From assembly GCF_900112305.1 (NCBI RefSeq), contig NZ_FOKT01000004.1, positions 275,209 through 339,208 on the forward strand: a stretch of 64,000 nt of DNA, given 5' to 3'. Below are positions 52,756-60,385 of this stretch, piece by piece (positions within the stretch are counted from its first letter, which is position 1; the number at the start of each line of letters is the position of its first letter). A program made the position numbers and the translations under genes. Source of the stretch: Microbulbifer thermotolerans (GTDB lineage Bacteria > Pseudomonadota > Gammaproteobacteria > Pseudomonadales > Cellvibrionaceae). Under the pieces are notes generated by a model. That model had not been told where the DNA came from, made no database searches, and saw nothing but the letters and a program-made list of their open reading frames with translations.

Positions 52756-54177
52756 TCACAATTTATAGGCCCGTTTGGCCAGTGCGTAACTCAGGTCGTG
52801 TGCCAGCTCGAAGGCTTCATCTTCAGCCAAGCGGTGCTCGGCCACCAGTTGTGCCAGCCAAGTGCAGTCCATGCGCCGCGCGACATCGTGACGCGCGGGA
52901 ATAGAAAGGAAGGCTCGGGTATCGTCATTGAATCCGACGGTATTGTAGAAACCCGCGGTCTCCGTCACCTGTTCGCGGAAGCGGCGCATCCCCTCGGGAC
53001 TGTCGTGGAACCACCAGGCGGGCCCGAGTTTCAGCGCTGGATAGTGTCCCGCCAGGGGCGCCAGTTCGCGGCTATAGCTGGTTTCGTCCAGCGTAAAGAG
53101 GATTACCGTCAGGTCCGGTTCGTTGCCGACGGCTTCCAGAAGTGGGCGCAGGGCGTGGACATAGTCGGTGCGCGACGGAATATCTGCGCCTTTATCGCGG
53201 CCGTAGCGCTCAAATATCAGTGGATTGTGGTTGCGCACGGAGCCCGGATGGATCTGCATGACCAAACCGTCTTCAAGACTCATGCGCGCCATTTCCGTGA
53301 GCATCTGGCCGCGGAACAACTCCGCGTCTTCGGCGCTGGCGTTGCCTTTGCGTACCCGGTTGAACAGGGCTTCTGCCTCGCTGCGATCCAGGTTGGCCGT
53401 GGTTGCAGTGGGGTGACCGTGGTCAGTGGAAGTCGCACCCATCCCTTTAAAGAATTCCCGCCGGTTGCGCAACGCCGCCAGATAGCCCGTGTAATTGCCG
53501 GTGTCCTCGCCGGTGATTTCCGCCAGCCGGTCCAGATTATCGGTAAAGGACTCATAGTCCGGGTCGAGCACCGGGTCGGGGCGGAAGGCGGTGATCACGC
53601 GTCCACTCCAACCACTCTCCTTGATTTTTTGATGGTGGCGGAGATCGTCGAGCGGTGATTCGGTGGTGGCGATTACCTCGATCCTGAAACGTTCGAACAG
53701 TGCCCTTGGCAGGAATTCCTCCTTTTTCAGGCAGCTGTCGATAGCTTCGTAATAGTAGCCTGCGGTTGTGCTATCCAGCGCCACGTCCAGTTCGAAAACA
53801 TCGTGGAACACACTGTCCAGCCAGATCCTCGAAGGGGTGCCGCGGAAGAGGTGGTAGTTATCCGCGAAGAGCTGCCAGATAGCGCGCGGGTCATCTTCCA
53901 CCGGCGTGCCGTCGCGGCTGGGAATACCGAGGCGCTCCAGGGGAATGCCCTGACTGTACAGCATGCGGAACACGTAGTGGTCCGGTTTGATCAGTAGTTG
54001 GGCGGGGTTGCCGAAGGGTTGGTTGTCTGCAAACCAGGCCGGGTCTGTGTGGCCGTGGGGACTGATAATCGGCAGGTCTTTGACACTCTCGTAGAGCCTG
54101 CGGGCGATATCTCGAGTGAGCTTATCCGCCGGAAACAGGCGGTCGGGATGCAGGTGCAGAGGGCGCGTCATAGGCAT
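52756..54177 (-). CDS. uxaC: Uronate isomerase
   Basis: 473-residue amidohydrolase-superfamily enzyme interconverting galacturonate and tagaturonate (and glucuronate and fructuronate). Metal-binding HGHTDP motif near residue 41 and the LHPDRLFPADK, RVITAFRPDPVLDPD and HPGSVRNHNP blocks follow UxaC. Length agrees with E. coli (470). A second in-frame ATG at 54171 is possible. A hairpin with a T-run on the coding strand sits about 50 bp before the start. Confidence 0.93.
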   Translation of the reverse strand: MPMTRPLHLHPDRLFPADKLTRDIARRLYESVKDLPIISPHGHTDPAWFADNQPFGNPAQLLIKPDHYVFRMLYSQGIPLERLGIPSRDGTPVEDDPRAIWQLFADNYHLFRGTPSRIWLDSVFHDVFELDVALDSTTAGYYYEAIDSCLKKEEFLPRALFERFRIEVIATTESPLDDLRHHQKIKESGWSGRVITAFRPDPVLDPDYESFTDNLDRLAEITGEDTGNYTGYLAALRNRREFFKGMGATSTDHGHPTATTANLDRSEAEALFNRVRKGNASAEDAELFRGQMLTEMARMSLEDGLVMQIHPGSVRNHNPLIFERYGRDKGADIPSRTDYVHALRPLLEAVGNEPDLTVILFTLDETSYSRELAPLAGHYPALKLGPAWWFHDSPEGMRRFREQVTETAGFYNTVGFNDDTRAFLSIPARHDVARRMDCTWLAQLVAEHRLAEDEAFELAHDLSYALAKRAYKL

Positions 54178-54226
54178 TGCTCTTGTTATGAATCCGGTTT
54201 CCTAAGATTAACCCGGCCTGGCGGCC

Positions 54227-54261
54227 GCGAAAAAAACCCGCCCCGTGGAGGGGCGGGGGGC
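54227..54261 (-). terminator. Intrinsic terminator-like hairpin in the uxaC leader
   Basis: On the minus strand CCCGCCCC-TCCAC-GGGGCGGG is followed directly by TTTTTTT, at 54229-54235. It lies upstream of uxaC and downstream of the operator region shared with kdgK, so it would stop leftward transcripts before uxaC unless relieved. Could be an attenuator, or a terminator of a lost gene. Confidence 0.65.
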
Positions 54262-54328
54262 ATCTGCGGCATAGCCGATAGGGCATGCCGCCAAGGGCGT
54301 GGAGAAACCCAGCCGCATCAGACTGGAG

Positions 54329-54379
54329 TTGTCATACTGCCAAAAATTGGTTATACCAGTCAACCTTAATGGTAAGGCC
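54329..54379 (+). promoter_or_regulatory. kdgK promoter with perfect GntR/FCD-type operator
   Basis: TTGTCA (54329-54334), 17 bp, TATACC (54352-54357) form a promoter. TGGTTATACCA (54348-54358), a perfect TGGTNNNACCA site, covers its -10 box, and TGGTAAGGCC (54370-54379) follows at the expected start of transcription. Binding would block RNA polymerase directly. Confidence 0.75.
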
Positions 54380-54425
54380 TTGGTGCCAGGCAGTGTTTGC
54401 CGGAGAGAACAGTAAGGAGAAAGTC

Positions 54426-55382
54426 GTGAAAATAGCCGCTCTGGGAGAAGTGATGGTGGAGCTGGCGCCCCAGGAAACAGCGCCGGGCGGTGCGCCGCTC
54501 TACGCGCAGGGCTTTGCCGGAGATACCTACAACACCGCTGTCTATATGGCCCGCAGCGGCCTGCCGGTGAGCTACGTGACGTTGCTTGGCGACGACCTTT
54601 TCAGCGAGCAGATGCTGGTGGCGATGAAGGGCGAAGGTATTGATACCAGTGTTATCGAGCGATTGCCGGGGCGTTGTCCGGGGCTTTACACGATACAGAA
54701 CAGTGCCGATGGCGAACGCTACTTCACCTACTGGCGCGGCGAATCAGCGGCGCGGGAACTCTTCTCCGGCGCCCGTTCCCGCGAGCGCCTGCAAATCTAT
54801 TTACAGGGGATGGATTATCTCTATCTCACGGGAATAACATTGGCAATAATGGGGTTGGAGGCGCGTAAGCACTTGCTTACATTTCTCGCTGACTTCCGCA
54901 GTGCTGGCGGTCGCGTGGCGTTTGACAGCAACTTCCGGCCGCGCCTTTGGCGCTCCAAAGACGAAGCCCGCGAGACCCTGTCCGCCTGTCTGCGGCAGGC
55001 CGATATCGCTCTGCTGACGCTGGAAGACGAGCAGGCCCTGTGGGGCGACCGCAATGCCGGCCGCTGTATCGAGCGCAACAGTCGTCACGGGGTGGAGGAG
55101 CTGGTGCTGAAGCGGGGGGCGGAGCCCGTCTTACTGCAATACGATGGTGAGCTAAACGCCATCCCCGTACCGCCCGTGCAGGATATCGTTGATACCACGG
55201 GCGCCGGCGACGCCTTTAACGCGGGGTACCTGGCGGCGCGTCTGCAGGGGTGGGAGCCGGCGCGTGCCGTCATTGCCGGCAACCGCTGTGCGGCGGCGGT
55301 CATTCGCCACCGCGGCGCCATTATCCCGGCGGCGGACTGCTTTCCGGAGGACAGACCGCCTGCGGAGGCGGCACACGCTTAG
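54426..55382 (+). CDS. kdgK: 2-dehydro-3-deoxygluconate kinase
   Basis: 318-residue PfkB-family sugar kinase phosphorylating 2-keto-3-deoxygluconate to KDPG. N-terminal ALGEVMVEL and GFAGDTYNTAVYMAR, and the C-terminal signature DTTGAGDAFNAGYL with catalytic Asp262. GTG 54426 is preceded by AAGGAGAA; the frame is open to 54285 but covers the promoter. Both branches of the pathway converge on this enzyme; the KDPG aldolase is not in the window. Confidence 0.93.
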   Translation: MKIAALGEVMVELAPQETAPGGAPLYAQGFAGDTYNTAVYMARSGLPVSYVTLLGDDLFSEQMLVAMKGEGIDTSVIERLPGRCPGLYTIQNSADGERYFTYWRGESAARELFSGARSRERLQIYLQGMDYLYLTGITLAIMGLEARKHLLTFLADFRSAGGRVAFDSNFRPRLWRSKDEARETLSACLRQADIALLTLEDEQALWGDRNAGRCIERNSRHGVEELVLKRGAEPVLLQYDGELNAIPVPPVQDIVDTTGAGDAFNAGYLAARLQGWEPARAVIAGNRCAAAVIRHRGAIIPAADCFPEDRPPAEAAHA

Positions 55383-55421
55383 CAGTAAAACGGCATTGCA
55401 GCCGGCTGCCGACGCGGCTAG

Positions 55422-55449
55422 AATGGTAAGGCCAATTTGGCCTGCCATT
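55422..55449 (+). promoter_or_regulatory. Palindromic operator-like site before the TRAP genes
   Basis: AATGGTAAGGCCAA and TTGGCCTGCCATT form an inverted repeat with one slip, with a perfect GGCCAATTTGGCC core. It contains TGGTAAGGCC, identical to the motifs in the uxaA and kdgK leaders, and sits 56 bp before the dctP start. Confidence 0.6.
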
Positions 55450-55504
55450 GCGTGCGATGCTGGCCATACCTGTAGCGATAATAATAGAGAACAGGTGCTC
55501 AGAC

Positions 55505-56485
55505 ATGATGATGAGAAAACTGCCGCTGAGGCTGGCGGTGTTGGTTCTGCTGCTGTCGATCGGCAGCTGCGGTCTCGAACAGCCGCAGACGGTACTGAAG
55601 CTGGCCCACACCCTGGACCAGCAGCACTCTGTCCACCGTGCTATGGAGTTTATGGACGAGCGCCTGCAAATGTTGTCCGGCGGCAGCATGCGCATTGATA
55701 TTTATCCCGGTGGACAATTGGGCAGTGAGCGGGAGCTGATCGAGCTGCTGCAGATCGGCAGTCTGGCAATGACCAAAGTTTCGGCCAGCCCCATGGAGGG
55801 GTTTGTGCCGGAGCTGAAAATATTTAACCTCCCCTACGTTTTCCGCGACGCCGATCATTTCTGGGCTGTGCTGCAGAGCGATATCGGCCGCAAACTGCTG
55901 CTGGCCGGAGAGCGTGCGCGCCTGCGGGGTCTCGGCTACTTCGATGCCGGCAGCCGTAGCTTTTATGTCAATGACAAGCCCATTTACACTCCGGAAGATC
56001 TGAAAGGTCTGAAGATCCGTGTACAAAACAGTCAGACCGCCATCAAGATGGTCAACACCCTCGGTGGCGCAGCTACTCCCGTAAGCTGGGGCGAGCTCTA
56101 TACGGCGCTGCAGCAGGGTGTGGTGCAGGGCGCGGAAAACAATCCCCCAAGCTTTTATCTCTCCAAGCACTATGAAGTCTCCCGCTATTACACCCTGGAT
56201 GAGCACACCTATGTCCCGGACATGCTGCTAATTTCCACTGAGGTGTGGAAAAAACTCAATGCCCGGCAACGGGCCTGGCTGCAGCAGGCGGTGGATGAGG
56301 CGGTGGATTACCAGCGCACCTTGTGGCAGGAGTCCACGCGCGAATCACTCGCCGCGGTTGAGGCGGCCGGGGTGAAGGTGATTTACCCGGACAAGCAGCC
56401 GTTTATCGACGCTGTGAAGCCGCTGCACGCGAGCTTCGCGGGTACGGAAGTCGGTGATCTGCTAGCGCAGATAGCGCGCCTGTAA
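55505..56485 (+). CDS. TRAP transporter substrate-binding protein (DctP), lipoprotein
   Basis: 326 residues. Signal with lipobox IGSC (Cys22), so it is probably tethered to the outer face of the inner membrane instead of free in the periplasm. DctP-family segments: LKLAHTLDQQHSVHRAMEFMDERL, GQLGSERELIELLQIGSL, the LKIRVQNSQTAIKMVNTLGG region with the arginine that binds the substrate carboxylate, and PVSWGELYTALQQGVVQGAENNP. Related proteins bind galacturonate or glucuronate. First gene of dctPQM; an upstream in-frame start at 55448 is less likely. Confidence 0.9.
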   Translation: MMMRKLPLRLAVLVLLLSIGSCGLEQPQTVLKLAHTLDQQHSVHRAMEFMDERLQMLSGGSMRIDIYPGGQLGSERELIELLQIGSLAMTKVSASPMEGFVPELKIFNLPYVFRDADHFWAVLQSDIGRKLLLAGERARLRGLGYFDAGSRSFYVNDKPIYTPEDLKGLKIRVQNSQTAIKMVNTLGGAATPVSWGELYTALQQGVVQGAENNPPSFYLSKHYEVSRYYTLDEHTYVPDMLLISTEVWKKLNARQRAWLQQAVDEAVDYQRTLWQESTRESLAAVEAAGVKVIYPDKQPFIDAVKPLHASFAGTEVGDLLAQIARL

Positions 56486-56569
56486 TAAATATTTTGCAGG
56501 GTGTATTGCGCCTGCGCACGCGCTCGAGGAAGCAACCGCACAACACAATAAATAAAAGGTAACGCAGCG

Positions 56570-57091
56570 ATGATAATGCAAAGAATTGACCGACTGCTGG
56601 AGCTGCTGCTCGGCGGCCTGCTGGCCTTGATGGTGTTGGATGTCAGCTGGCAAATACTCACCCGCTTCCTGCCGATGAGCCCCAGTTCCTATACAGAGGA
56701 GCTGGCCCGGTACCTATTGATCTGGATCGGTATACTGGGCGCTGCCTATGCCTACCGGAAAAAATCGCACTTGGGAATCGATCTGCTTACCAAGGCGCTG
56801 CCGCGCAGGCTGCGCAAAAAGGTGGAGTTTCTGACGCTTGCCCTGTGCTTCACTTTTGCCGCTGCCGTCATGGTGTTCGGCGGTGTTCAATTAATGATGC
56901 TCACCTTCGAGTTGGATCAACTGTCCGCCGCGCTGAATATTCCGATGGGATATGTATACGCGGTAATCCCGCTATCGGGGGGATTAATTTGTCTTTACTC
57001 CTTGCATCAGTTGCTGCAACTACTGGGCGTAACTGGTGCTGCTGAGGATCACGCAGGGCGTCCGGAAGAAACCGCTTCGGTTCAAGGGTAG
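56570..57091 (+). CDS. TRAP transporter small permease (DctQ)
   Basis: 173-residue membrane protein with four helices and the DctQ pattern (SWQILTRFL, SYTEELARYLLIWIGILGAAYAYRKKSHLGIDLL). It joins the substrate-binding protein and the large permease. Starts 84 bp after dctP and ends 16 bp before dctM. Confidence 0.92.
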   Translation: MIMQRIDRLLELLLGGLLALMVLDVSWQILTRFLPMSPSSYTEELARYLLIWIGILGAAYAYRKKSHLGIDLLTKALPRRLRKKVEFLTLALCFTFAAAVMVFGGVQLMMLTFELDQLSAALNIPMGYVYAVIPLSGGLICLYSLHQLLQLLGVTGAAEDHAGRPEETASVQG

Positions 57092-57107
57092 GAGTCAGGA
57101 GAAGATT

Positions 57108-58409
57108 ATGGAAATTTCTGTTGCCGTACTGTTGATCAGTTTCCTGGTCCTGCTCGCGCTCAACGTCCCCATTTCCGTCAGTATTGGCATTGCCACACTG
57201 CTGACCATGTTGGTTACCATCGACCCGCTCCCGGCACTGATTACCATGGCCCAACGGATGGCGTCCGGTATTGATAGCTTTGCGCTGTTGGCAATACCGT
57301 TCTTTATTCTGTCCGGCTTGTTGATGGGAAGTGGTGGTATTGCCCGTCGTATCATTGCCTTTGCGCGGGTATTGGTCGGTATGCTGCCCGGTGGCCTGGC
57401 ATTTGTGAACATTATCAGTTGCACACTGTTCGGTTCCATTTCCGGTTCCGCGGTGGCTGCCACTTCGGCGATCGGCGGTTTTATGATTCCTTCGATGAAC
57501 AAAGAGGGATACGATAAAAATTTCAATACTGCGGTAACCGTCGCCTCGTCCACCACCGGATTGCTGATTCCGCCGAGCAATATTTTGATTGTTTTCTCTC
57601 TTGCCAGCGGTGGCGTCTCCATTGCCGCACTCTTTATCGCCGGTTATTTGCCGGGGCTAATACTGGCGCTGGGTCTGATGATTGTATGTGGTATTTGGGC
57701 CAAGGCCAAAGGCTATCCGGTGGGCGAAATAACACCTTGGCGCGAAGCTCTGGCCAAAACGCTCGACGCTGTCCCAAGCCTCTTCCTGGTAGTTCTGGTG
57801 ATCGGCGGTATTATCAGCGGGATCTTCACTGCCACCGAGGCTAGCGCAATCGCTGTGCTCTACTCTCTATTGCTATCTGTGGTGGTTTACCGGGAAGTCA
57901 AGGTAAACCAGCTGCCGGGAATACTGGTGAAGGCAGTCGAAACCACGGCGATCGTGATGTTTTTGATTGCCGCTTCCTCTGCGATGTCTTGGATACTGTC
58001 TTATGAAAATATCCCCCAGACCATCAGTCGGGCACTGATCACCATCAGTGAAAACCCGCTGCTGATACTGCTGACGATCAATCTAATATTGCTGGCGGTG
58101 GGTGCCTTTATGGACATGACTCCGGCGGTATTGATATTTACACCGATTTTTCTGCCAGTTGTCACTGAACTGGGAATGTCGCCTTTGCAGTTCGGTATAG
58201 TGATGATTCTGAACCTGTGCATCGGTCTGTGTACTCCCCCCGTGGGCAGTGTACTGTTTGTCGGTGCCAGCATATCCAAAACTTCGATCACCAGCTTGAT
58301 AAGGCCTTTGTTACCCATGTACGCCATGATGTTCCTGGTACTTGTGCTGGTGACTTATGTACCCGCCATTAGCGAGTATTTGCCGAGAGCATTGGGACTG
58401 ATTGATTAG
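57108..58409 (+). CDS. TRAP transporter large permease (DctM)
   Basis: 433-residue DctM protein with about twelve transmembrane helices; SIDSFALL-like GIDSFALLAIPFFILSG, SGSAVAATSAIG and LLIPPSNILIVFSL are typical of the sodium-coupled large subunit. With DctP and DctQ it probably imports galacturonate or unsaturated uronates into the cytoplasm. ATG 57108 has CAGGAG upstream; the open frame back to 57036 overlaps dctQ. Confidence 0.93.
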   Translation: MEISVAVLLISFLVLLALNVPISVSIGIATLLTMLVTIDPLPALITMAQRMASGIDSFALLAIPFFILSGLLMGSGGIARRIIAFARVLVGMLPGGLAFVNIISCTLFGSISGSAVAATSAIGGFMIPSMNKEGYDKNFNTAVTVASSTTGLLIPPSNILIVFSLASGGVSIAALFIAGYLPGLILALGLMIVCGIWAKAKGYPVGEITPWREALAKTLDAVPSLFLVVLVIGGIISGIFTATEASAIAVLYSLLLSVVVYREVKVNQLPGILVKAVETTAIVMFLIAASSAMSWILSYENIPQTISRALITISENPLLILLTINLILLAVGAFMDMTPAVLIFTPIFLPVVTELGMSPLQFGIVMILNLCIGLCTPPVGSVLFVGASISKTSITSLIRPLLPMYAMMFLVLVLVTYVPAISEYLPRALGLID

Positions 58410-58522
58410 TTTGGGTGTTTCCGGGTGTCGCTGATAGTTCCGTGATGTCCAGGGGAGAAGAAGTCATCAGAGCCCTAGGAAATATATAAACAATAACTAG
58501 AACCCAATCTGGGGGTAATTCC

Positions 58523-59779
58523 ATGGCAAACGTTTTTCGCTGCTGGCCTCTACTGTTACTGTTTTTCGGAGCACAGCTTCATGCCAGTGCAATGGGTCTA
58601 GAAGGGCTTTCCGGGTTTGGGCTTGATACCCCTGGAGGGCTGGGTGGAGCAGTGATCCGGGTAACCAATCTAAACGCCGATGGTCCCGGCTCCCTGCGCG
58701 CGGCCCTTGAAGAAAAAAGACCTAGGATAATTGTTTTTGAAGTAGGTGGAGTGATAGATCTTCGCCGGAAAAATCTCAGTATTAAGGCGCCGTTTGTGAC
58801 TATTGCCGGGCAGACGGCACCGTCCCCTGGAATTACATTGATTCGCGGCGGGATCAGTATCCGCACACACGACGTGCGCATTCAGCATATTCGGGTGCGT
58901 CCCGGTGATGCCGGTCAACCTCCGCGCAGTGGTTGGGAGCCGGACGGCATCAGTGTATCGGGTGCCGGTGCATACAATGTGCATATCGATCACTGTTCGG
59001 TGAGTTGGGCAGTGGATGAAAATATTTCCGTATCTGGTCCTCGCACGCTCGGGCCGGAGCACACCGCGCGCAAGGTGACAATCAGCAACTCCATTATCGC
59101 TGAAGCACTGGACTATGCGAGCCACCGAAAAGGGCGCCATTCAAAAGGGTTGCTGGTGCATGACTTCGCCCGCGAAGTAGCAGTTATCGGCAACCTTTTC
59201 GCGCACAATGCGCGGCGAAACCCCTACTTCAAAGCCAATACCATTGGGGTTGTGGCCAACAATTTGATCTATAACCCGGACTCTGCGGCAATCCAGCTTG
59301 GCTATATCGAGGACGAGTGGCGGGAAGCCGAGTTCTCTCCGGAAACCCCCCGGGTATCCGTTGTGGGGAATTTACTCTACTACGGCCGCGATACCTACAG
59401 TGATTTGGCACTGGTGGCCTATCAGGGCGATGCTTTTCTCGAAAACAACCGCGTATACAATCTCGACGATGGGCTGATGAATATTGTCCAGGGAAATATC
59501 CGTAAACTGGATCGCAAGCCTTCCTGGCTCGAGGGTTTTACACCGAGAGATCCGGAAGCGCTGGTCGAGTATTTGGTCAATCATGCGGGCGCGAGACCCA
59601 AAGATCGGGACCCGGTGGATCGGAGAATCATCGAGTCGTTTATTGCCCGTCAAGGGCGGATTATCGACAGCCAGCAGCAGGTAGGGGGTTACCCCAAAAG
59701 TGAACCCAGTTACAGGCCACTTACGGTGCCCGAAGACGTCGGCGCCTGGCTGGAAAAATTGGCGCGGGACATCGAATAG
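58523..59779 (+). CDS. Pectate lyase, PL1-type, signal peptide only
   Basis: 418 residues with a signal peptide ending LHASA. It is a single parallel beta-helix: GGAVIRVTNLNADGPGSLRAALEEKRPRIIVFEVGG is the usual opening of PL1 enzymes; HIDHCSVSWAVDENIS and the SKGLLVHDFAREVAVIGNLFAHNARRNP region line the calcium/substrate face. It would cleave de-esterified pectin by beta-elimination. No accessory module. Its stop codon TAG overlaps the ATAG that flanks repeat copy 7. Confidence 0.85.
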   Translation: MANVFRCWPLLLLFFGAQLHASAMGLEGLSGFGLDTPGGLGGAVIRVTNLNADGPGSLRAALEEKRPRIIVFEVGGVIDLRRKNLSIKAPFVTIAGQTAPSPGITLIRGGISIRTHDVRIQHIRVRPGDAGQPPRSGWEPDGISVSGAGAYNVHIDHCSVSWAVDENISVSGPRTLGPEHTARKVTISNSIIAEALDYASHRKGRHSKGLLVHDFAREVAVIGNLFAHNARRNPYFKANTIGVVANNLIYNPDSAAIQLGYIEDEWREAEFSPETPRVSVVGNLLYYGRDTYSDLALVAYQGDAFLENNRVYNLDDGLMNIVQGNIRKLDRKPSWLEGFTPRDPEALVEYLVNHAGARPKDRDPVDRRIIESFIARQGRIIDSQQQVGGYPKSEPSYRPLTVPEDVGAWLEKLARDIE

Positions 59780-59901
59780 GGCGTTTCTAATTATGTCGCA
59801 TCCAGCCGATATTGAGACTTCGAAAGCAAGTGAGAAGCTCCGGTGATGGGATGGACGCATCCAGACGAACGACATACACATGTAAATGAATCTGAGGTCC
59901 C
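59780..59901 (-). mobile_element. MITE-like element, copy 7 (degenerate, internally deleted)
   Basis: About 122 bp. The ends GGCGTTTCTAATTATGTCGC and GAATCTGAGGTCCC are worn versions of the terminal repeats; GAGAAGCTCCGGTGATGGGATGG preserves the interior in the same orientation as copies 1, 5 and 6. Flanked by ATAG on both sides (59776-59779 and 59902-59905), so the insertion is still recognisable. Confidence 0.65.
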
Positions 59902-59914
59902 ATAGGAGTTTTCA

Positions 59915-60304
59915 GTGAAAATCGAGCATTTCGCCTTTAATGTGGCCGATCCGGTGGCGGTAGCGAATTGGTATAGCGAACATCTCGGAATGCGCGTGGT
60001 TCGCGCCCTTAATGAGGTGCCCCACACGCATTTTCTCGCCGATAGCAGTGGCTCCGTTATGATAGAGATCTACAATAATCCCGCCGACCAAGTACCAGCT
60101 TACGGAGAAATGGACCCCTTAATTTTGCACTTGGCATTTGTCAGCGAACAACCGGAGGTCGACCGCTTACGGCTGGAGGAAGGAGGGGCCAGTTTTGTGG
60201 ATGAGGTGCGTTTGAAAGACGGTTCACATTTGGTAATGATGCGGGACCCCTGGGGACTGGCGATACAGCTATGCAAGCGGGGAACCCCGATGCTGCCTGC
60301 CTGA
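59915..60304 (+). CDS. VOC-family (glyoxalase-like) protein
   Basis: 129 residues, one VOC domain with the beta-alpha-beta-beta-beta pattern: KIEHFAFNVADPVAVANWYSEHLGMRVV, then LHLAFVSEQPEVDRLRLEEGGASF and MMRDPWGLAIQLCKR. Potential metal ligands are His5, Glu52, His73 and a C-terminal Gln instead of Glu. Substrate unknown; its presence in the pectin locus hints at a role with uronates or reactive carbonyls. The GTG start is preceded by AGGAG, part of which comes from the flank of repeat copy 7. Confidence 0.75.
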   Translation: MKIEHFAFNVADPVAVANWYSEHLGMRVVRALNEVPHTHFLADSSGSVMIEIYNNPADQVPAYGEMDPLILHLAFVSEQPEVDRLRLEEGGASFVDEVRLKDGSHLVMMRDPWGLAIQLCKRGTPMLPA

Positions 60305-60340
60305 TCCCCCATCCTATTTCGGTTATTTCTGATTTCTTCC

Positions 60341-60373
60341 GGGTGCGTAGCGGCCCGAGCCGCGAACGCACCC
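60341..60373. terminator. Hairpin between convergent VOC and pectinesterase genes
   Basis: GGGTGCGT pairs with ACGCACCC; an inner GCGG/CCGC stem extends it. T-runs are poor on both sides, so its efficiency is uncertain. Confidence 0.4.
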
Positions 60374-60385
60374 AACCAAATGCCC

